From the NCBI GenBank assembly GCA_029204045.2, contig CM055082.1:1382815-1446814 (forward strand): a stretch of DNA of 64,000 nt, given 5' to 3'. Below are positions 1 to 12,400 of this stretch, one piece after another; within the stretch, counting starts at the first letter, position 1; every line of letters starts with the position of its first letter. The translations under genes and the position numbers were made by a program. The notes under the pieces were generated by a model. That model was not told the origin of the DNA and did not search any database. It saw nothing but the letters and a program-made list of their open reading frames with translations. Source of the stretch: Tillandsia leiboldiana. Lineage: Eukaryota; Streptophyta; Magnoliopsida; Poales; Bromeliaceae.

Positions 1-123
1 TTTTTCTTCTCCAAACTATTCTGAGGTCAGATCCCCAGGTAATTGTTAAATATGAAATTTCATAGGTAAATTATTTGTTGAATCCTTTTAGCTTTTTTTT
101 GCTAACCAAAGATTGTATGGCAG

Positions 124-3100
124 GGAGCTGTTAACTTTGCTCTTATGATGTCACAAATGGAGGGCGGTTGTCCAGTGGATTACAATACAATCACTGATCT
201 CTTTCTTCAGGTGAGTTCACATTCTAAAATAATAATTTATAGTTATATAGATGGTCATCCTTTTAGTCAATAAACGAACGGATGTTGACTCTCAACTTTT
301 GTCACTTCTGACTCCCAAATTAACTTGTTCTTTTTTGTTTTTTTTTTTTTCCTTTTTAATTTTTTTTTTCTTTTTTTTTTCTTTTTTTTTTGTGTGTGTG
401 GGGGGGGGGGGGGGGGGGGGGACTGTAGAGAAACATGATCAGAGAAGCAACAGCCTTCTTATTAGATGTGTTGAAGCCAAACCTACCTGAGCATGCCTTT
501 CTTCAAACCAAGGTAACGTATATTTTTTCCCCCATAATATGGGCCTGTTTCTTACAGTTGGATTTTTGCGGAAGCGTTCTTTGAGTCGAGTTGTTTCAAG
601 AAGCACGCAATAGCCTTTTTGACTAAAATATCCTCAATAGCTTCTCGTTGCAGCAGAAGCAAAAGCATAAGCTTCATATTGAAACTTCTGCTTTTAAAAT
701 CTAAAAGCTCATTTTAGCGTCCCACCACATTGTAGAATCTTAGACCATATGTCTAGCAAATGCTTGCTTTCAGAAGCTTCTGCTTCCTGGAATTGAGAAG
801 CTGTGCTAGAATCCAGGCCAAACAAGCACTAATAATGTTTTATATTGAATATTACCCAACTAGATTTCTATGTTTCCTTTTTTGATATTTCAGGTTTTAG
901 AGATCAATCTAGTTACATATCCGAATGTTGCTGATGCTATTTTAGCTAACGGGATGTTCACCCATTATGACCGCCCACGTATAGCTCAGCTGTGTGAAAA
1001 GGCTGGCTTATATTTGCGAGCCCTTCAGGTCATACGGTTTTCCTACATCACTGATAATAATGTGTAAAGCTTTTCGATTCTATGACTATTTATTTAAATT
1101 GTTCATTCTTATTTTGCAGCATTATACAGAGCTCTCTGATATCAAACGTGTTATTGTGAATACTCATGCCATTGAGCCACAGGTTTGTTATCTTAGCTTA
1201 CAAATTTTTTCCTTTTTTCCCTTCATTTTCTGCTCTAAGTAATGTATACTTTATTTTGTAGGCCTTGGTGGAGTATTTTGGTACCCTGTCGAAGGAGTGG
1301 GCATTAGAGTGCATGAAGGACCTTTTACTAGCCAATCTGAGAGGAAATCTACAAATAATTGTTCAGGCGAGCCTTATTCTTACTGTTGTTCAAGTGGTAA
1401 TGCCAGCTTTTGGACATTTGATTGTAACATCATTATTTTGTTCAGGCTGCCAAAGAATACTCTGAGCAGTTGGGCGTGGACGCGTGCATAAAATTATTTG
1501 AGCAATTTAAGTCCTATGAAGGTCTTTACTTCTTCTTGGGGTCATATTTGAGTTCCAGGTACATTTGTCTGGAAATGAAACTTTCCTTAGTGTCACTTTC
1601 TTTGTAGGCACTGTGATTTATATTATCTTTCTTATTCTTTTGCCCTAACAGTGAAGATCCAGATATCCATTTTAAGTACATTGAGGCGGCAGCAAGAACT
1701 GGACAAATTAAAGAAGTTGAACGGGTGACAAGGGAATCTAATTTCTATGACCCTGAGAAAACAAAGAACTTTTTAATGGAAGCAAAACTCCCTGATGCAC
1801 GGCCTCTCATAAATGTTTGTGATCGTTTTGGTTTTGTTCCTGATTTGACACACTACTTGTATACCAATAACATGCTTCGGTATATCGAGGGCTATGTACA
1901 AAAGGTAAGAATTTTACTTTTTTGTTTTTTTGGAATCTGTGTCATTTTTTATATACTGCATATTCAATTCTTACAATTAAGTCAAAAAGCTCAGTTAAGG
2001 GGCTGTGCGGCCCATTGGAGTTTTTGCAGGATTGATGTTTGAGTAGAGTTGTTCGGAGAAGCATCAACATCTTTTTTCAAACCCCCCCCAAAAAAATCCC
2101 TTTGTTACCAGAACTTCTTTCAGGCATGCCAAAGCCTGTTTCCACAAAAGCCTGACTTCTGCTTCTCCAATATAGAACCTGTCCCATAAGCTAGTTAAAA
2201 AGGGCTCTTAGATGATAAGTAACAACTATTCCATATGAGTTCGAAGTTATTAACTCTTACTGCTTGTATAGGTGAACCCTGGCAATGCTCCTTTGGTCGT
2301 AGGCCAGCTGCTCGATGATGAGTGCCCTGAAGATTTCATTAAAGGCCTCATTCTTTCTGTCCGTTCTCTCCTTCCAGTTGAGCCACTTGTGGAAGAATGT
2401 GAGAAGAGGTTTGTGGATCTTACACAGTGCTGCTAATTGGCCTGGACCGGCCTAGAGCCCACATGGCCGGGACTGTTTTTCAAATATTTAAGTATCGTGG
2501 TATAGGGTCGTGCCGAGAACTTACTGACACAGTATTGCACGGTGTGTGTTGTGCTATGCCGATGTGTGCCGGTCACAAAAATGCCTGTGTGCCGGCATAT
2601 TATGACATAAAATATTTATTTTCTTTGGCACCAATGTATTTTAAATTTTAATTGCTTACTGTATATGTTAATCAATTTTTTGCACTTTATTGAGAAAACT
2701 AGTTAATTTCAAAGAAAAGATGATGTTGAGTCATGTCATCAGAATGAGGGTCGTATTGCTGATATCTTGTTGGCACGGTGGGCACGACCCGTGTCGATGG
2801 GCACTTAAAGCCTTGCTATTTTTATCTTGAAAAGGGCCAACCCATTAGCAGTTCACCTTATTAATTGGGCACAGTTTAGTTTGGATTTTGGAGGAAAACT
2901 AGATTCAAACTGGGATTTTCTCTTTGTATAAAATCTGAACTGAAACAGAATTGAGCAGATATGGAAACTAAACTCAATACGAAACTGAAATATTCGGTTG
3001 TATCACTCGGTTCAATTCCCGGGTAAATTAAAAAAAGTCAGTATCTTTGATCTATAAGTGCACTTAGTGTTTGTGCTCCCTTTGCGTCCTGAGAGTCTTA

Positions 3101-6100
3101 GGTTCGAAATTAGCATACTACAATTTAATCTGTAATATAAAAATATCATTAATACATGGAAAATTTCAAACCAGGTTCAGTTTGTTTTCTTGGTTAATTC
3201 GGTTTTCTTGCCCATCATACTTAGTATTTCTAGCTAACAAGTTTTCTTTTGTAAATCCTTTTTTGACTATACTAAATTTGGTACAGGAATCGACTGAGAT
3301 TACTCACCCAATTCTTGGAGCATCTCGTGAGTGAAGGGAGCCAGGATGTGCACGTCCATAATGCTCTGGGAAAGATTATCATAGACAGCAACAACAATCC
3401 TGAGCATTTTCTCACTACTAATCCCTACTATGATTCGCGTGTTGTGGGAAAATATTGTGAAAAGCGGGATCCTACCCTTGCTGTTGTTGCTTATAGACGT
3501 GGACAGTGTGATGATGAACTAATAAATGTCACCAACAAAAACTCTTTGTTCAAGTTGCAGGCTCGGTATGTGAAACTAGCTTCCCCCCGCAGCTCCCCCA
3601 CCCCACCCCCAAAATTGAGACCGTAGTTACAGTATCTTCATTTTCTTTTTTCTTTAATTACAAAATTGTAACAGTTTGCTGATTTGACTGGTGGAAAACT
3701 TGTCTGAGCTATTTGATAGTGTGAGTTTTGAATAAAAAATCACAAAATATTATAAATTGGCTATGCATCTTTCAATTAACCAGAGACATTTAGCAATTGT
3801 TCACATGTAAGATAGGATGATTATATCAAACTTTTTAGTTTAGTATATTCTTTTTCCTGTTGCATATGCACTTTTCTATCAGCCAGACTATTTCCAGTTT
3901 TACTGAATTTTGGCCTAACATCCAAACTACCAACAATCTTTGTCACTAATGATTACATCGAATCAATGACAGATATGTGGTGGAAAGAATGGATGCTGAT
4001 CTGTGGGAGAAAGTTCTTGAACCCGAGAATGAATACAGAAGACAACTGATTGATCAAGTTGTTTCCACTGCTTTACCCGAAAGCAAAAGCCCCGAACAAG
4101 TCTCTGCTGCCGTCAAAGCCTTCATGACCGCTGATCTTCCACACGAACTGATCGAGCTCCTTGAAAAGATTGTCCTTCAAAACTCTGCCTTTAGTGGAAA
4201 TTTCAACCTGCAAAACCTGCTTATTCTTACCGCCATCAAAGCCGATCCTTCCAGGGTTATGGACTACATTAATCGCCTCGACAACTTCGATGGGCCTGCA
4301 GTTGGAGAAGTCGCCGTTGAAGCCCAGCTTTACGAAGAAGCCTTTGCCATTTTCAAGAAGTTCAACTTAAACGTTCAAGCAGTGAATGTCCTTTTGGATA
4401 ACATTCAAAGCATAGAGCGAGCAGTAGAATTTGCATTTAGAGTAGAGGAAGAAGCTGTATGGAGCCAGGTGGCAAAAGCTCAGTTAAGAGAAGGATTAGT
4501 AAGCGACGCTATTGAATCTTTCATTCGTGCGGATGATGCTACACAGTTCCTTGATGTTATTAGAGCTGCTGAGGATTCAAATGTCTACCACGACTTGGTA
4601 AAATATTTACTAATGGTCAGGCAGAAGGCAAAGGAGCCGAAGGTGGATGGTGAATTAATTTATGCGTATGCAAAGATCGATAGGCTTTCTGAAATAGAAG
4701 AATTTATCCTTGTGCCGAACGTCGCTAATCTGCAAAGTGTTGGTGATCGGTTGTTTGATGATGGCCTTTATGAAGCAGCTAAGATCATATTTGCTTTTAT
4801 CTCTAATTGGGCCAAGTTGGCTTGCACACTTGTTAAGCTGAAGCAGTTCCAAGGTGCGGTGGATGCAGCTCGAAAAGCGAACAGCTCAAAGACGTGGAAA
4901 GAAGTTTGTTTTGCTTGTGTCGATGCTGAGGAGTTCCGCCTGGCCCAAATATGTGGTTTGAATATAATTGTACAGGTATCTTCTTTTTCTTCTCTTTCTA
5001 CATATTCTATCATGTTTGATGTATCATTTCTAGATTTTACATCAATGTATTGCTGCAAAATCATTTACTGATATATACACACCTGCAGAATCTTAATATT
5101 CATTAGAAAGTGCACTTTCTTTCTTCTTTTTTTTTAAAAAAAACCTTATATTGAGTTGGGGATTCATCCAATTCATGATAAAAGCTGGTTCCGTATTAGA
5201 ACGTGTTTTTTTAAAGAGGGACATCTTTGTAAGTTCAAGGGTATATATAAGAAATTAAGTTTTGGAAGTGCATACATGAACATTTTTAAACTTTGCTGGC
5301 TTACACTAATGTAAAACTAGATAATTTATACGGGTATGTATGAAGGACCTGATTGGCTAAATTATATCATAATCTGTTGATCTATGTGTTCTAGGTCGAT
5401 GACTTGGAAGAGGTTAGCGATTACTACCAAAACAGAGGATGCTTTAACGAGCTAATCTCTCTCATGGAGAGCGGCCTAGGGTTGGAACGGGCCCACATGG
5501 GCATATTTACTGAGTTGGGAGTCCTATATGCTCGTTATCGCCCTGAGAAGCTAATGGAACACATTAAACTCTTCTCAACCCGTCTCAACATTCCTAAACT
5601 TATTCGTGCTTGCGATGAGCAACAGCATTGGAAGGAGCTCACTTATCTGTATATTCAGTATGATGAATTTGACAATGCGGCGACCACTATTATGAACCAT
5701 TCGCCCGACGCATGGGACCACATGCAGTTCAAAGATGTTGCAGTTAAAGTCGCAAATGTTGAGTTATACTACAAGGCAGTGCATTTCTACTTGCAGGAGC
5801 ATCCAGATTTAATTAACGATCTTCTTAATGTCCTCGCTCTTCGTGTGGACCATACACGTGTCGTGGATATAATGCGCAAGGTTTGTTTATGAATTTAAGA
5901 TTGTTTTCTGGTTTGGTCCACCTAGAGATTCCGGAGGAGTTCTGTTTGCATAGAGTTGTTCAAAGAAGTACTAAAAGCATTTTATGAAATTGCATCAACA
6001 ACTTCTTGCCTTTTGCTTTAGCAGAAGCAAAAGCTTCGAATTGGAGCTCTGCTATTAGGGGCCCAAAAGCTCATTTTATTTTCTCTATGGAAGAAGCCCT

Positions 6101-8234
6101 GATATGTTGTTAGCAAATTGTCTCCTTTTTGAAGCTTCTGCTTTTTAAAGTAAAGAAGTTGTTTCAAAAGCTAGGCAGAAAAAGACGCACTAGGAGTTAT
6201 CGTTCCCGGCACATCTCGACTTTAACTTCTCTCACTCTTTTCTTTTTTGGTTTCAGGCTGGTCACTTACATCTGGTGAAGCCATACATGGTTGCAGTACA
6301 AAGTAACAACGTGGCTGCTGTCAACGAAGCTTTGAATGAAATCTACGTAGAGGAGGAGGACTATGAACGCCTACGTGAATCAGTTGATATGCACGATAAC
6401 TTTGATCAGATAGGCCTGGCACAAAAGGTAAAATTGCCACAAGTTTGACAATTTTTCTAGTTGCGTTTGAGATTGAGTTATCATAACAAATTGCATAATC
6501 CTCTTGTTTTGTTTCTAGATTGAAAAACACGAGCTTCTCGAAATGAGGCGCATTGCTGCATATATCTACAAGAAAGCCGGGAGGTGGAAGCAGTCCATTG
6601 CTCTGTCCAAGAAAGACAACTTGTACAAAGATGCCATGGAGACATGCTCCCAATCTGGCGACCGTGAGCTCTCTGAGGAGTTGCTTGTTTACTTCATCGA
6701 GCAGGTATGCTTTTGTTGTCAACTATATGGACAAAGTGCATATCAAACTTAAGAATATTCCAGCTTTTTACGTAGTTTGCTTCTCAAGTGAGATATAAAA
6801 GGTTTTATAAAAGATGTTTCATTGTTGAAAGTTGTTGGTAAAACAACTTTGGTTAAATGCTACTTCTTGAAAAAAAGATGTTTCATTGTTGGAAGTTGTT
6901 GGTAAAACTTTTTTGGTTAAATGCTACTTATTGAAAATGTAGTTTCTGCTATTCTTATATACAAATTTAAGTATCGGTATTATCCACTTGCTGACAACAA
7001 TAGTCCTGACTGATTTAGAAAATGATGAAATTGCTTCTATTAGTTGTGTAAAGAACTACATTTGAATCACTCGAAGTGAAATTAGTAGTACTTTGCAGTT
7101 GGTCCAGTGGCTCACTGTTTCCTTTCGGAATGAAAGGTGAATCATTTTATTCATGTCGGCTGAACATGTGAATGTTCTGATGAGCAACCATTTCTTGCAG
7201 CATCTATCACCATAAATACTCATAACATTATTTTGTTTGAATTTTCTTGTCAAAGAAATTATCAATATGGACATCTCTTAAACGCTGTTCTTTACTCTTC
7301 AAGAGGCATCTAGTGATTTTCCTGATTTTGCACTGCAGGGAAAGAAGGAATGCTTCGCCTCGTGCCTTTTCATTTGTTATGACTTGATCCGGCCTGACGT
7401 TGCCCTTGAACTCGCATGGATGAACAATATGATCGACTTTGCTTTCCCATACCTCTTGCAGGTAATTTTTCAGCAGTTTCTACTGTGGGGCAGATAATTT
7501 TGTAAATACTGCTGGAACATAGATGCAAATATTCAATATTGTAGCAAAATATAAACAATAACTCTTTTACTTTCTATACTTGGTGGTTTTGTTTTGTTAT
7601 CTACCTTTAGACCTGTACGTAATGTAGTTAGCTGTAAATCTTCTGAAAAAATGACTTCTATCTTCAGTTTATTCGTGAGTACACTAGCAAAGTTGACGAA
7701 CTAATGAAGAACAAGATCGAAGCACAAAGCGAAGTGAAAGCTAAAGAGAGGGAAGAAAAGGATCTGGTTGCTCAACAGGTACTTGAAATCGCATCCGAAT
7801 TGTTTTGTCTTCATGGCTTAAGCTGCTTGGGCTGAAGTGAGCTTCAGCTGAAATTGCATCCGAGTTGCTTTTTCTTTTCCCCCTAATAGCAGCCTTATGC
7901 TTTGTTGGGCAAAAGTTTCAGATGCTTTTTTCGCCGAATGTCTTGCTGCTGCTTCTTAGAACAGAAAAGCTGCTTGAGAAGCCATGCCTGATAAACACAG
8001 TATTTTTCTATTGGACACAGGATAATGGCGTTGGTCTTTCTTTCGTTTTTCTTTTTTTTGCAGAATATGTATGCACAGTTGCTTCCTCTTGCTTTGCCGG
8101 CCCCACCAATGCCTGGCATGGGCGGTGGGCCCAGCATGGCCGCACCCTTCACAGCTCCGCCGCCAATGGGTGGGATGGGGATGCCGCCAATGCCGATGCC
8201 CCCTTTTGGCATGCCCCCTATGGGAACCTACTAA
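124..8234 (+). CDS. CHC: Clathrin heavy chain, C-terminal two thirds (5' end outside window)
   Basis: Forms the triskelion leg of clathrin coats at the plasma membrane and trans-Golgi/endosomes. Exons read by splice sites and frame: 124-210, 429-512, 894-1028, 1120-1182, 1262-1366, 1446-1558, 1652-1904, 2272-2408, 3287-3565, 3973-4975, 5395-5880, 6257-6427, 6519-6704, 7339-7461, 7668-7778, 8064-8234. They join without a frame break into 1168 residues plus stop. Plant heavy chains are about 1700 residues, so roughly the first 540 (beta-propeller and linker) lie upstream. What remains is the alpha-helical CHCR repeat leg, then the trimerisation region and a Pro/Gly/Met-rich tail beginning [15 protein letters not shown] and ending MGTY. 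Recognition rests on long near-identical stretches to plant CHC, such as [20 protein letters not shown]. The 79-bp intron at 1367-1445 is GC-AG. Several introns hold MITEs. I cannot tell CHC1 from CHC2. Confidence 0.97.
513..893. repeat. AGAAGCTTCTGC-type MITE family in gene introns
   Basis: Clathrin intron 2 carries a decayed element with GAGTTGTTTCAAGAAGCA, GCAGAAGCAAAAGC and CAGAAGCTTCTGCTT. Relatives lie in clathrin introns 7 (about 2000-2190), 11 (about 5910-6190) and 15 (about 7800-8010), and in VPS45 intron 7 (about 38555-38775, starting GGGCCCGTTTAGACAGCC). All are diverged. Confidence 0.55.
5110..5394. repeat. GTTGGGGATTCATCCAATT-type MITE family in gene introns
   Basis: Clathrin intron 10 (about 5110-5320) and VPS45 intron 4 (about 39985-40195) share AAGTGCAYTTTCTT, TTGGGGAKTCATCCAATT and the following order of motifs. 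A shorter relative lies in VPS45 intron 10 (about 36290-36400: AAGAGGGGCATTTTTTGTAAG, AAGGGTATATA). Confidence 0.55.
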
Positions 8235-9062
8235 AAGATCGATTTCGGCTTAACAATGCGAGAAGAGGGAGAGAGAGAGAGAGATATAGTCAGAGAGAGG
8301 AGAGTCCGAGGTGTGCTTTTGACTCTTCTTATGGCACTGACTGTGAAGCTTCGATATTCCTACTTGGATTTAATGCAGGGGACGACTTTCGACCGAATTT
8401 TGGCTACCTTACTGAGGTTGAACTTTCAGTAGGTTTTTGAAATAGGTTCTGATAAGATACAAAGTACAAACTTTTTGTATCATTTGTATAGGTATATCTT
8501 ATGTGTCCATTAAGCCTTAGGTTTTGGTGATTTACAGTGAGACATGATTCGGTTGTATCATTAGCTTGAGTTTATATTGTGTTTCATGTTGTTCTAGTAA
8601 CTGTGCTTGTGAGAATTCTCGATGCTGGCAATGATTAAACTTTATATATCTATAACACAAAAATAAACTAGTATGTAAATTTTCTCCCTTCTGCGGATTA
8701 CAGTGAAATGATCAAGGAAAATGCTAGTTGTACACCTAAAAAAGAGGGGGTATAATTTATACTTCACATCTTAGGATTTAGAAAGGCTTTAAAATTTTTA
8801 GTATTATTAACAACTTTGTTCTCCATCATTGTTCTCCATCGTATCTCTGTGACTCAGAAATCAAAATCACCTACTTGGAGTTAATATGTTTCTGCTGCAA
8901 TCTGTAGCTGTCATATTGACAACTTTTCTCACGCTTCAAACACCATGGAAACAATGCTATGTTGTAACACCCCTGGCTCCCAAATCACTTTGTATCAATG
9001 GTGGAGAGAGCTGAGCTGTCCTATTTTTGAATGGTGTTTGTTAAAAAAAATCATATAAAAAT
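8235..9062. other. 3' UTR of clathrin gene and short intergenic spacer
   Basis: The clathrin 3' UTR starts with a short GA repeat (about 8270-8284). AATAAA at 8662-8667 is a possible polyadenylation signal about 430 bases after the stop. Around 8722-8760 is a decayed end of the GTACACC-type MITE family that recurs elsewhere in the window. I see no gene here. Confidence 0.5.
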
Positions 9063-9134
9063 TGCGTTTGCCGGGAGTCGAACCCGGGTCTATTGCTTGG
9101 AAGGCAATTATCCTAACCGTTGGACTACAAACGC
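9063..9134 (-). tRNA. tRNA-Gly (anticodon UCC)
   Basis: Read on the minus strand this is a 72-nt cloverleaf. The acceptor stem is GCGTTTG/CAAACGC with discriminator A, the anticodon stem is ATTGC/GCAAT around loop CTTCCAA (anticodon TCC), and the T arm is CCGGG-TTCGACT-CCCGG. CCA is not encoded, as expected for a nuclear gene. A TTTTT run follows the 3' end closely, which fits a Pol III terminator, and a CAA motif lies just upstream of the 5' end. It is identical to the gene at 42364-42435. Confidence 0.96.
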
Positions 9135-9194
9135 CATCCGATATGTTGAATTGTTTTTTAATTTATATAAATAATTATAAAAAGAGAACTTTAA

Positions 9195-9267
9195 GGCCCA
9201 CATTGGCCCATGTTTTAGTCGGCCGAATGAGACAGGTCCGGCCCAGTTTGGCCCACGATAACCCTAA
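9195..9267 (+). promoter_or_regulatory. Site II (GGCCCA) cluster plus telo-box upstream of TIC56
   Basis: Four GGCCCA (reverse TGGGCC) site II elements start at 9195, 9205, 9240 and 9250, followed by a telo-box AACCCTAA at 9260-9267. This TCP-bound site II plus telo-box combination is typical of plant promoters for translation and organelle-biogenesis genes. It lies 145-217 bases before the TIC56 start codon. Confidence 0.7.
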
Positions 9268-9338
9268 TCTTTCGCACGCACTCTCGTTCTCCGTCCTCTT
9301 CGTTCGCTCCCTCACTATTCTCTATCTCCCCCTCCAAA

Positions 9339-9371
9339 ATGCTCTCTCTCACCACTTCCCACCACCTCTAA
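9339..9371 (+). CDS. Short uORF in the TIC56 leader
   Basis: An ATG at 9339 opens a 10-codon frame (MLSLTTSHHL) that stops at 9369-9371, 40 bases before the TIC56 start. It lies downstream of the site II/telo-box cluster, so it is probably transcribed. I have no evidence it is translated or regulates the main frame. Confidence 0.3.
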   Translation: MLSLTTSHHL

Positions 9372-9411
9372 GCCCTTCCCCTCTCCCACCAAAACCCTGA
9401 CCACCTCTCCC

Positions 9412-12400
9412 ATGGCGTCCATCAACCTCGGCTGGTTTGGCGGCGACAGCTGGTTTCCCAAGCCCCACAAACCCTCTCACTTCCCCCCCAACTTCGCCTT
9501 CCTCGGCGCTCGTAACCTCTTCTTCGGCAACAACAACAATCCTAAAAGCCCTAAAAACCCTAGCTCCTCCTCTTCCTCCTCCGCCTCCACTGATGAGGCC
9601 CCCGGGAAGCTGTCGCAGAAGCTGGATCAGTTCTTCTGGGAGTGCGAGCACCGCCCCGACCACCGCCACGCGCCGGAGGTGGAGCGGATCCTCGCCGACG
9701 ACCCAATCTTCGAGAAGAAGGAAGACCCTAGCCCCGAGGAGATCGAGGAGGCCAAGCAGTGGTGGGAGGGTTTCAATGAGAACCCCGTGGTGCAGTTCCT
9801 GCGCCGCGCCGAGATGATCGCGGATAAGTCCAACGAGATGGAGCTCCAGGAGAACGATAAACCCTACAGGTTTGTGTTGTTGCAATACTCTCCATTTTTT
9901 TCATTGTGCAAAAATTTAGTAAGGATTTAAGAAGAATTATTTGTTAGTACATCAATGTTTACTGGAGTTTGCGAGAAACTAATTAATTAGGTTATACATT
10001 TATTTCGTTTTAGAGGAATGTTAATATCTTTTTCAAATTTTTTACTCTAATGAAAGGAAGTGTGATAATTATATCCATTCCTAAATCTTTTTTGATGTTG
10101 AATATATGTGGATGTGCATGCATGTATCGAATTGACTACTTCCAGTGTTTTCTCTGAATTTATCAGATTTTTTATCAAATACAGAACTTTACTTCCTAAC
10201 TGAATTTATGCTGAATGTTAAACTTGTGACTATGCAGGTGGGAGGACCGGAAGCTATGGAAGGCACTGCCGCATGTGCCAGGGCTGGATGGCCGTCCGAT
10301 GCCGCGTAAGGCGATCAAGACGAGGAGGGAGTCGGATGATAAGTTTTGGGACTTCACACGGCAGTTCTTCTTTGGATTGTGGGGGTTCAGGCAGAGGCCG
10401 TACCCTCCCGGCCGGCCAATAGATGTTGCACAAGCCATTGGGTACAAGCGGTTGGAGAAGCGGTACTATGACTGTGAGTTGAGCATTTTACCAAACACTT
10501 TGTGGACACTATGTTAATATGATTTTGTTTGTGAATTATGTAAAGCTGTTACCTTGCTTTCTATTTTGGTTACTTCTGTATGTACAAATAACCTTTATAA
10601 GATGAAGGGTTAGTCCGAGAGTGGAAATTAGTCTAGTTAGTAAACTTAGAAATTGATATTTCTTTTGGCAATTGGAAATTTACCGGTGAAAAATGGTGGA
10701 GTGTTTGAATCTTCCCTGCACATTTCTTTTTAATTGAGATTTTCCTTCTTTCTATGCTTAAATCTCAATTTATAAAAAGTTGTTTTTCTGCTGAGAACAT
10801 ACTTAATCACTCATCCCATTACTTCGTGTGATATACTTCCCTTTTGCCCCACTGAACTAATTTTTATCTTATATCTCTCTTTTCTTTTAAAAAGAAATAT
10901 TGGTATTGTCTAGTTCAATTTGCAATTGTGAGTTCTAGTAAAGGTTATTCTTCTATTTGAAAGGTTTTCCTGTCTTATATTGTAATGAAATAATCCATCT
11001 GGTCTGATGTTAATTCCTTAATTAACTCTTTCAGTTATTATGAGAAGTGGTGATTGGTATTACAAGGACCGACTTGGGCGTACTAGAGGACCACTAGAGC
11101 TGATAACTCTTAAAACAGCTTGGGCTGCTGGAATAATTGATACACATACATTCATTTGGGGTGAGGATATGGATGAATGGGCACCTATTGGGATGGTTTA
11201 TGGCCTAGAGAAAGCAATTGCTACTTGGGAAGGTAAGATTTATCACTAGTTAATTCATTATTTGCTAATACAAGACCCATGAGCATCTATCTTCTCATTA
11301 GCTTAAACTCTCGCGTTTTATCTAGATAATCTTTTGATATCATTCATAATGAGAATTAGCCTTTTAAATTACTAAGCAAAGACAATTCGTATATGGAGGG
11401 TGCAAGAAGCAATTACATATCTTGTTATATAAATACCCTTATAAAATCATCTATGATTATATGTAGCCCTTAAAAACAATCTATTTACTCATTATCCCTG
11501 GAAAATCTGAAATTTCAGGTATGCCCTTTTCAAACTTGCTTTCTTATAGATACACTTGAGTTAGAGGAACGCCCGTTGTGGAAAAAACTGTTTCTAATAG
11601 AAATCCATGAATTAGATATGATTCCCTAAATTTGAGACAAGGAAAATGTTGTATGCATTTTTAAGCTTATAGAAAAAACGCGCAGATTTTAAGGGCCATA
11701 TATGTAAACTCCCCAAGAAAAGAGAATCGTAACCCCTTAACCCCTTTTCATTTTTCTACAGTCAGATTAGGTGCTGCTGCAACGGCTTGTCTTCACAAAT
11801 TACAGAAGGGAACACCTCCTTGGAAACCTCTTAAGGGATTCGAGAAGAAAACATACAAGCAATTACAGGACGAAGCTATTGAAAGTAAGAAGCGTGACAT
11901 GGCTGTTCTTGCAGCCAATGGCGGTGTATGGCCTGGTGTAAGAACCCCTAGCCATGCGCTATTCCTTTGGGCTAGTGGATCTGAACTGACTACCATTTTG
12001 GAAAAGGATCACATGCCGAATAAATATATCTCCAAAGAACTAAGGTGTTGTCTCCCACTATGCATACCTTTCTATTTTGAGTTTTCTTCATTTGCATTCA
12101 CATGCCATCTAATTACCTTATTTCGGCATTAGATTTGAAATTTTCCAGGTAAAAATGTATAGACCTTAACATAACTATATTGTGCATTTTAAAATCAGGG
12201 CCTGAACTAAACTACAGTGAAGTTTCTATTTTATGTCCTTCCATGTTATTGCTGTCTACTCATTAGAGTAGTTGCACTTTCTTGATATTTTCATCTAATT
12301 AACTGAAAGGAAGTTGAATTTTATATATATATTTTTTCTGGCAGGTATCGGCTTGCAAAAATTATACCTGGTTTGAGGCCATGGGAGGTTCTAAGTGTAG

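Noticed and set aside
7865..8440. 191-residue ORF overlapping the last clathrin exon
   Set aside because: It reads through intron and exon 16 in another frame; the clathrin frame explains the conserved sequence.
9349..9885. 178-residue minus-strand ORF opposite TIC56 exon 1
   Set aside because: Shadow of a GC-rich exon; Gly/Leu-rich composition mirrors the TIC56 codons.
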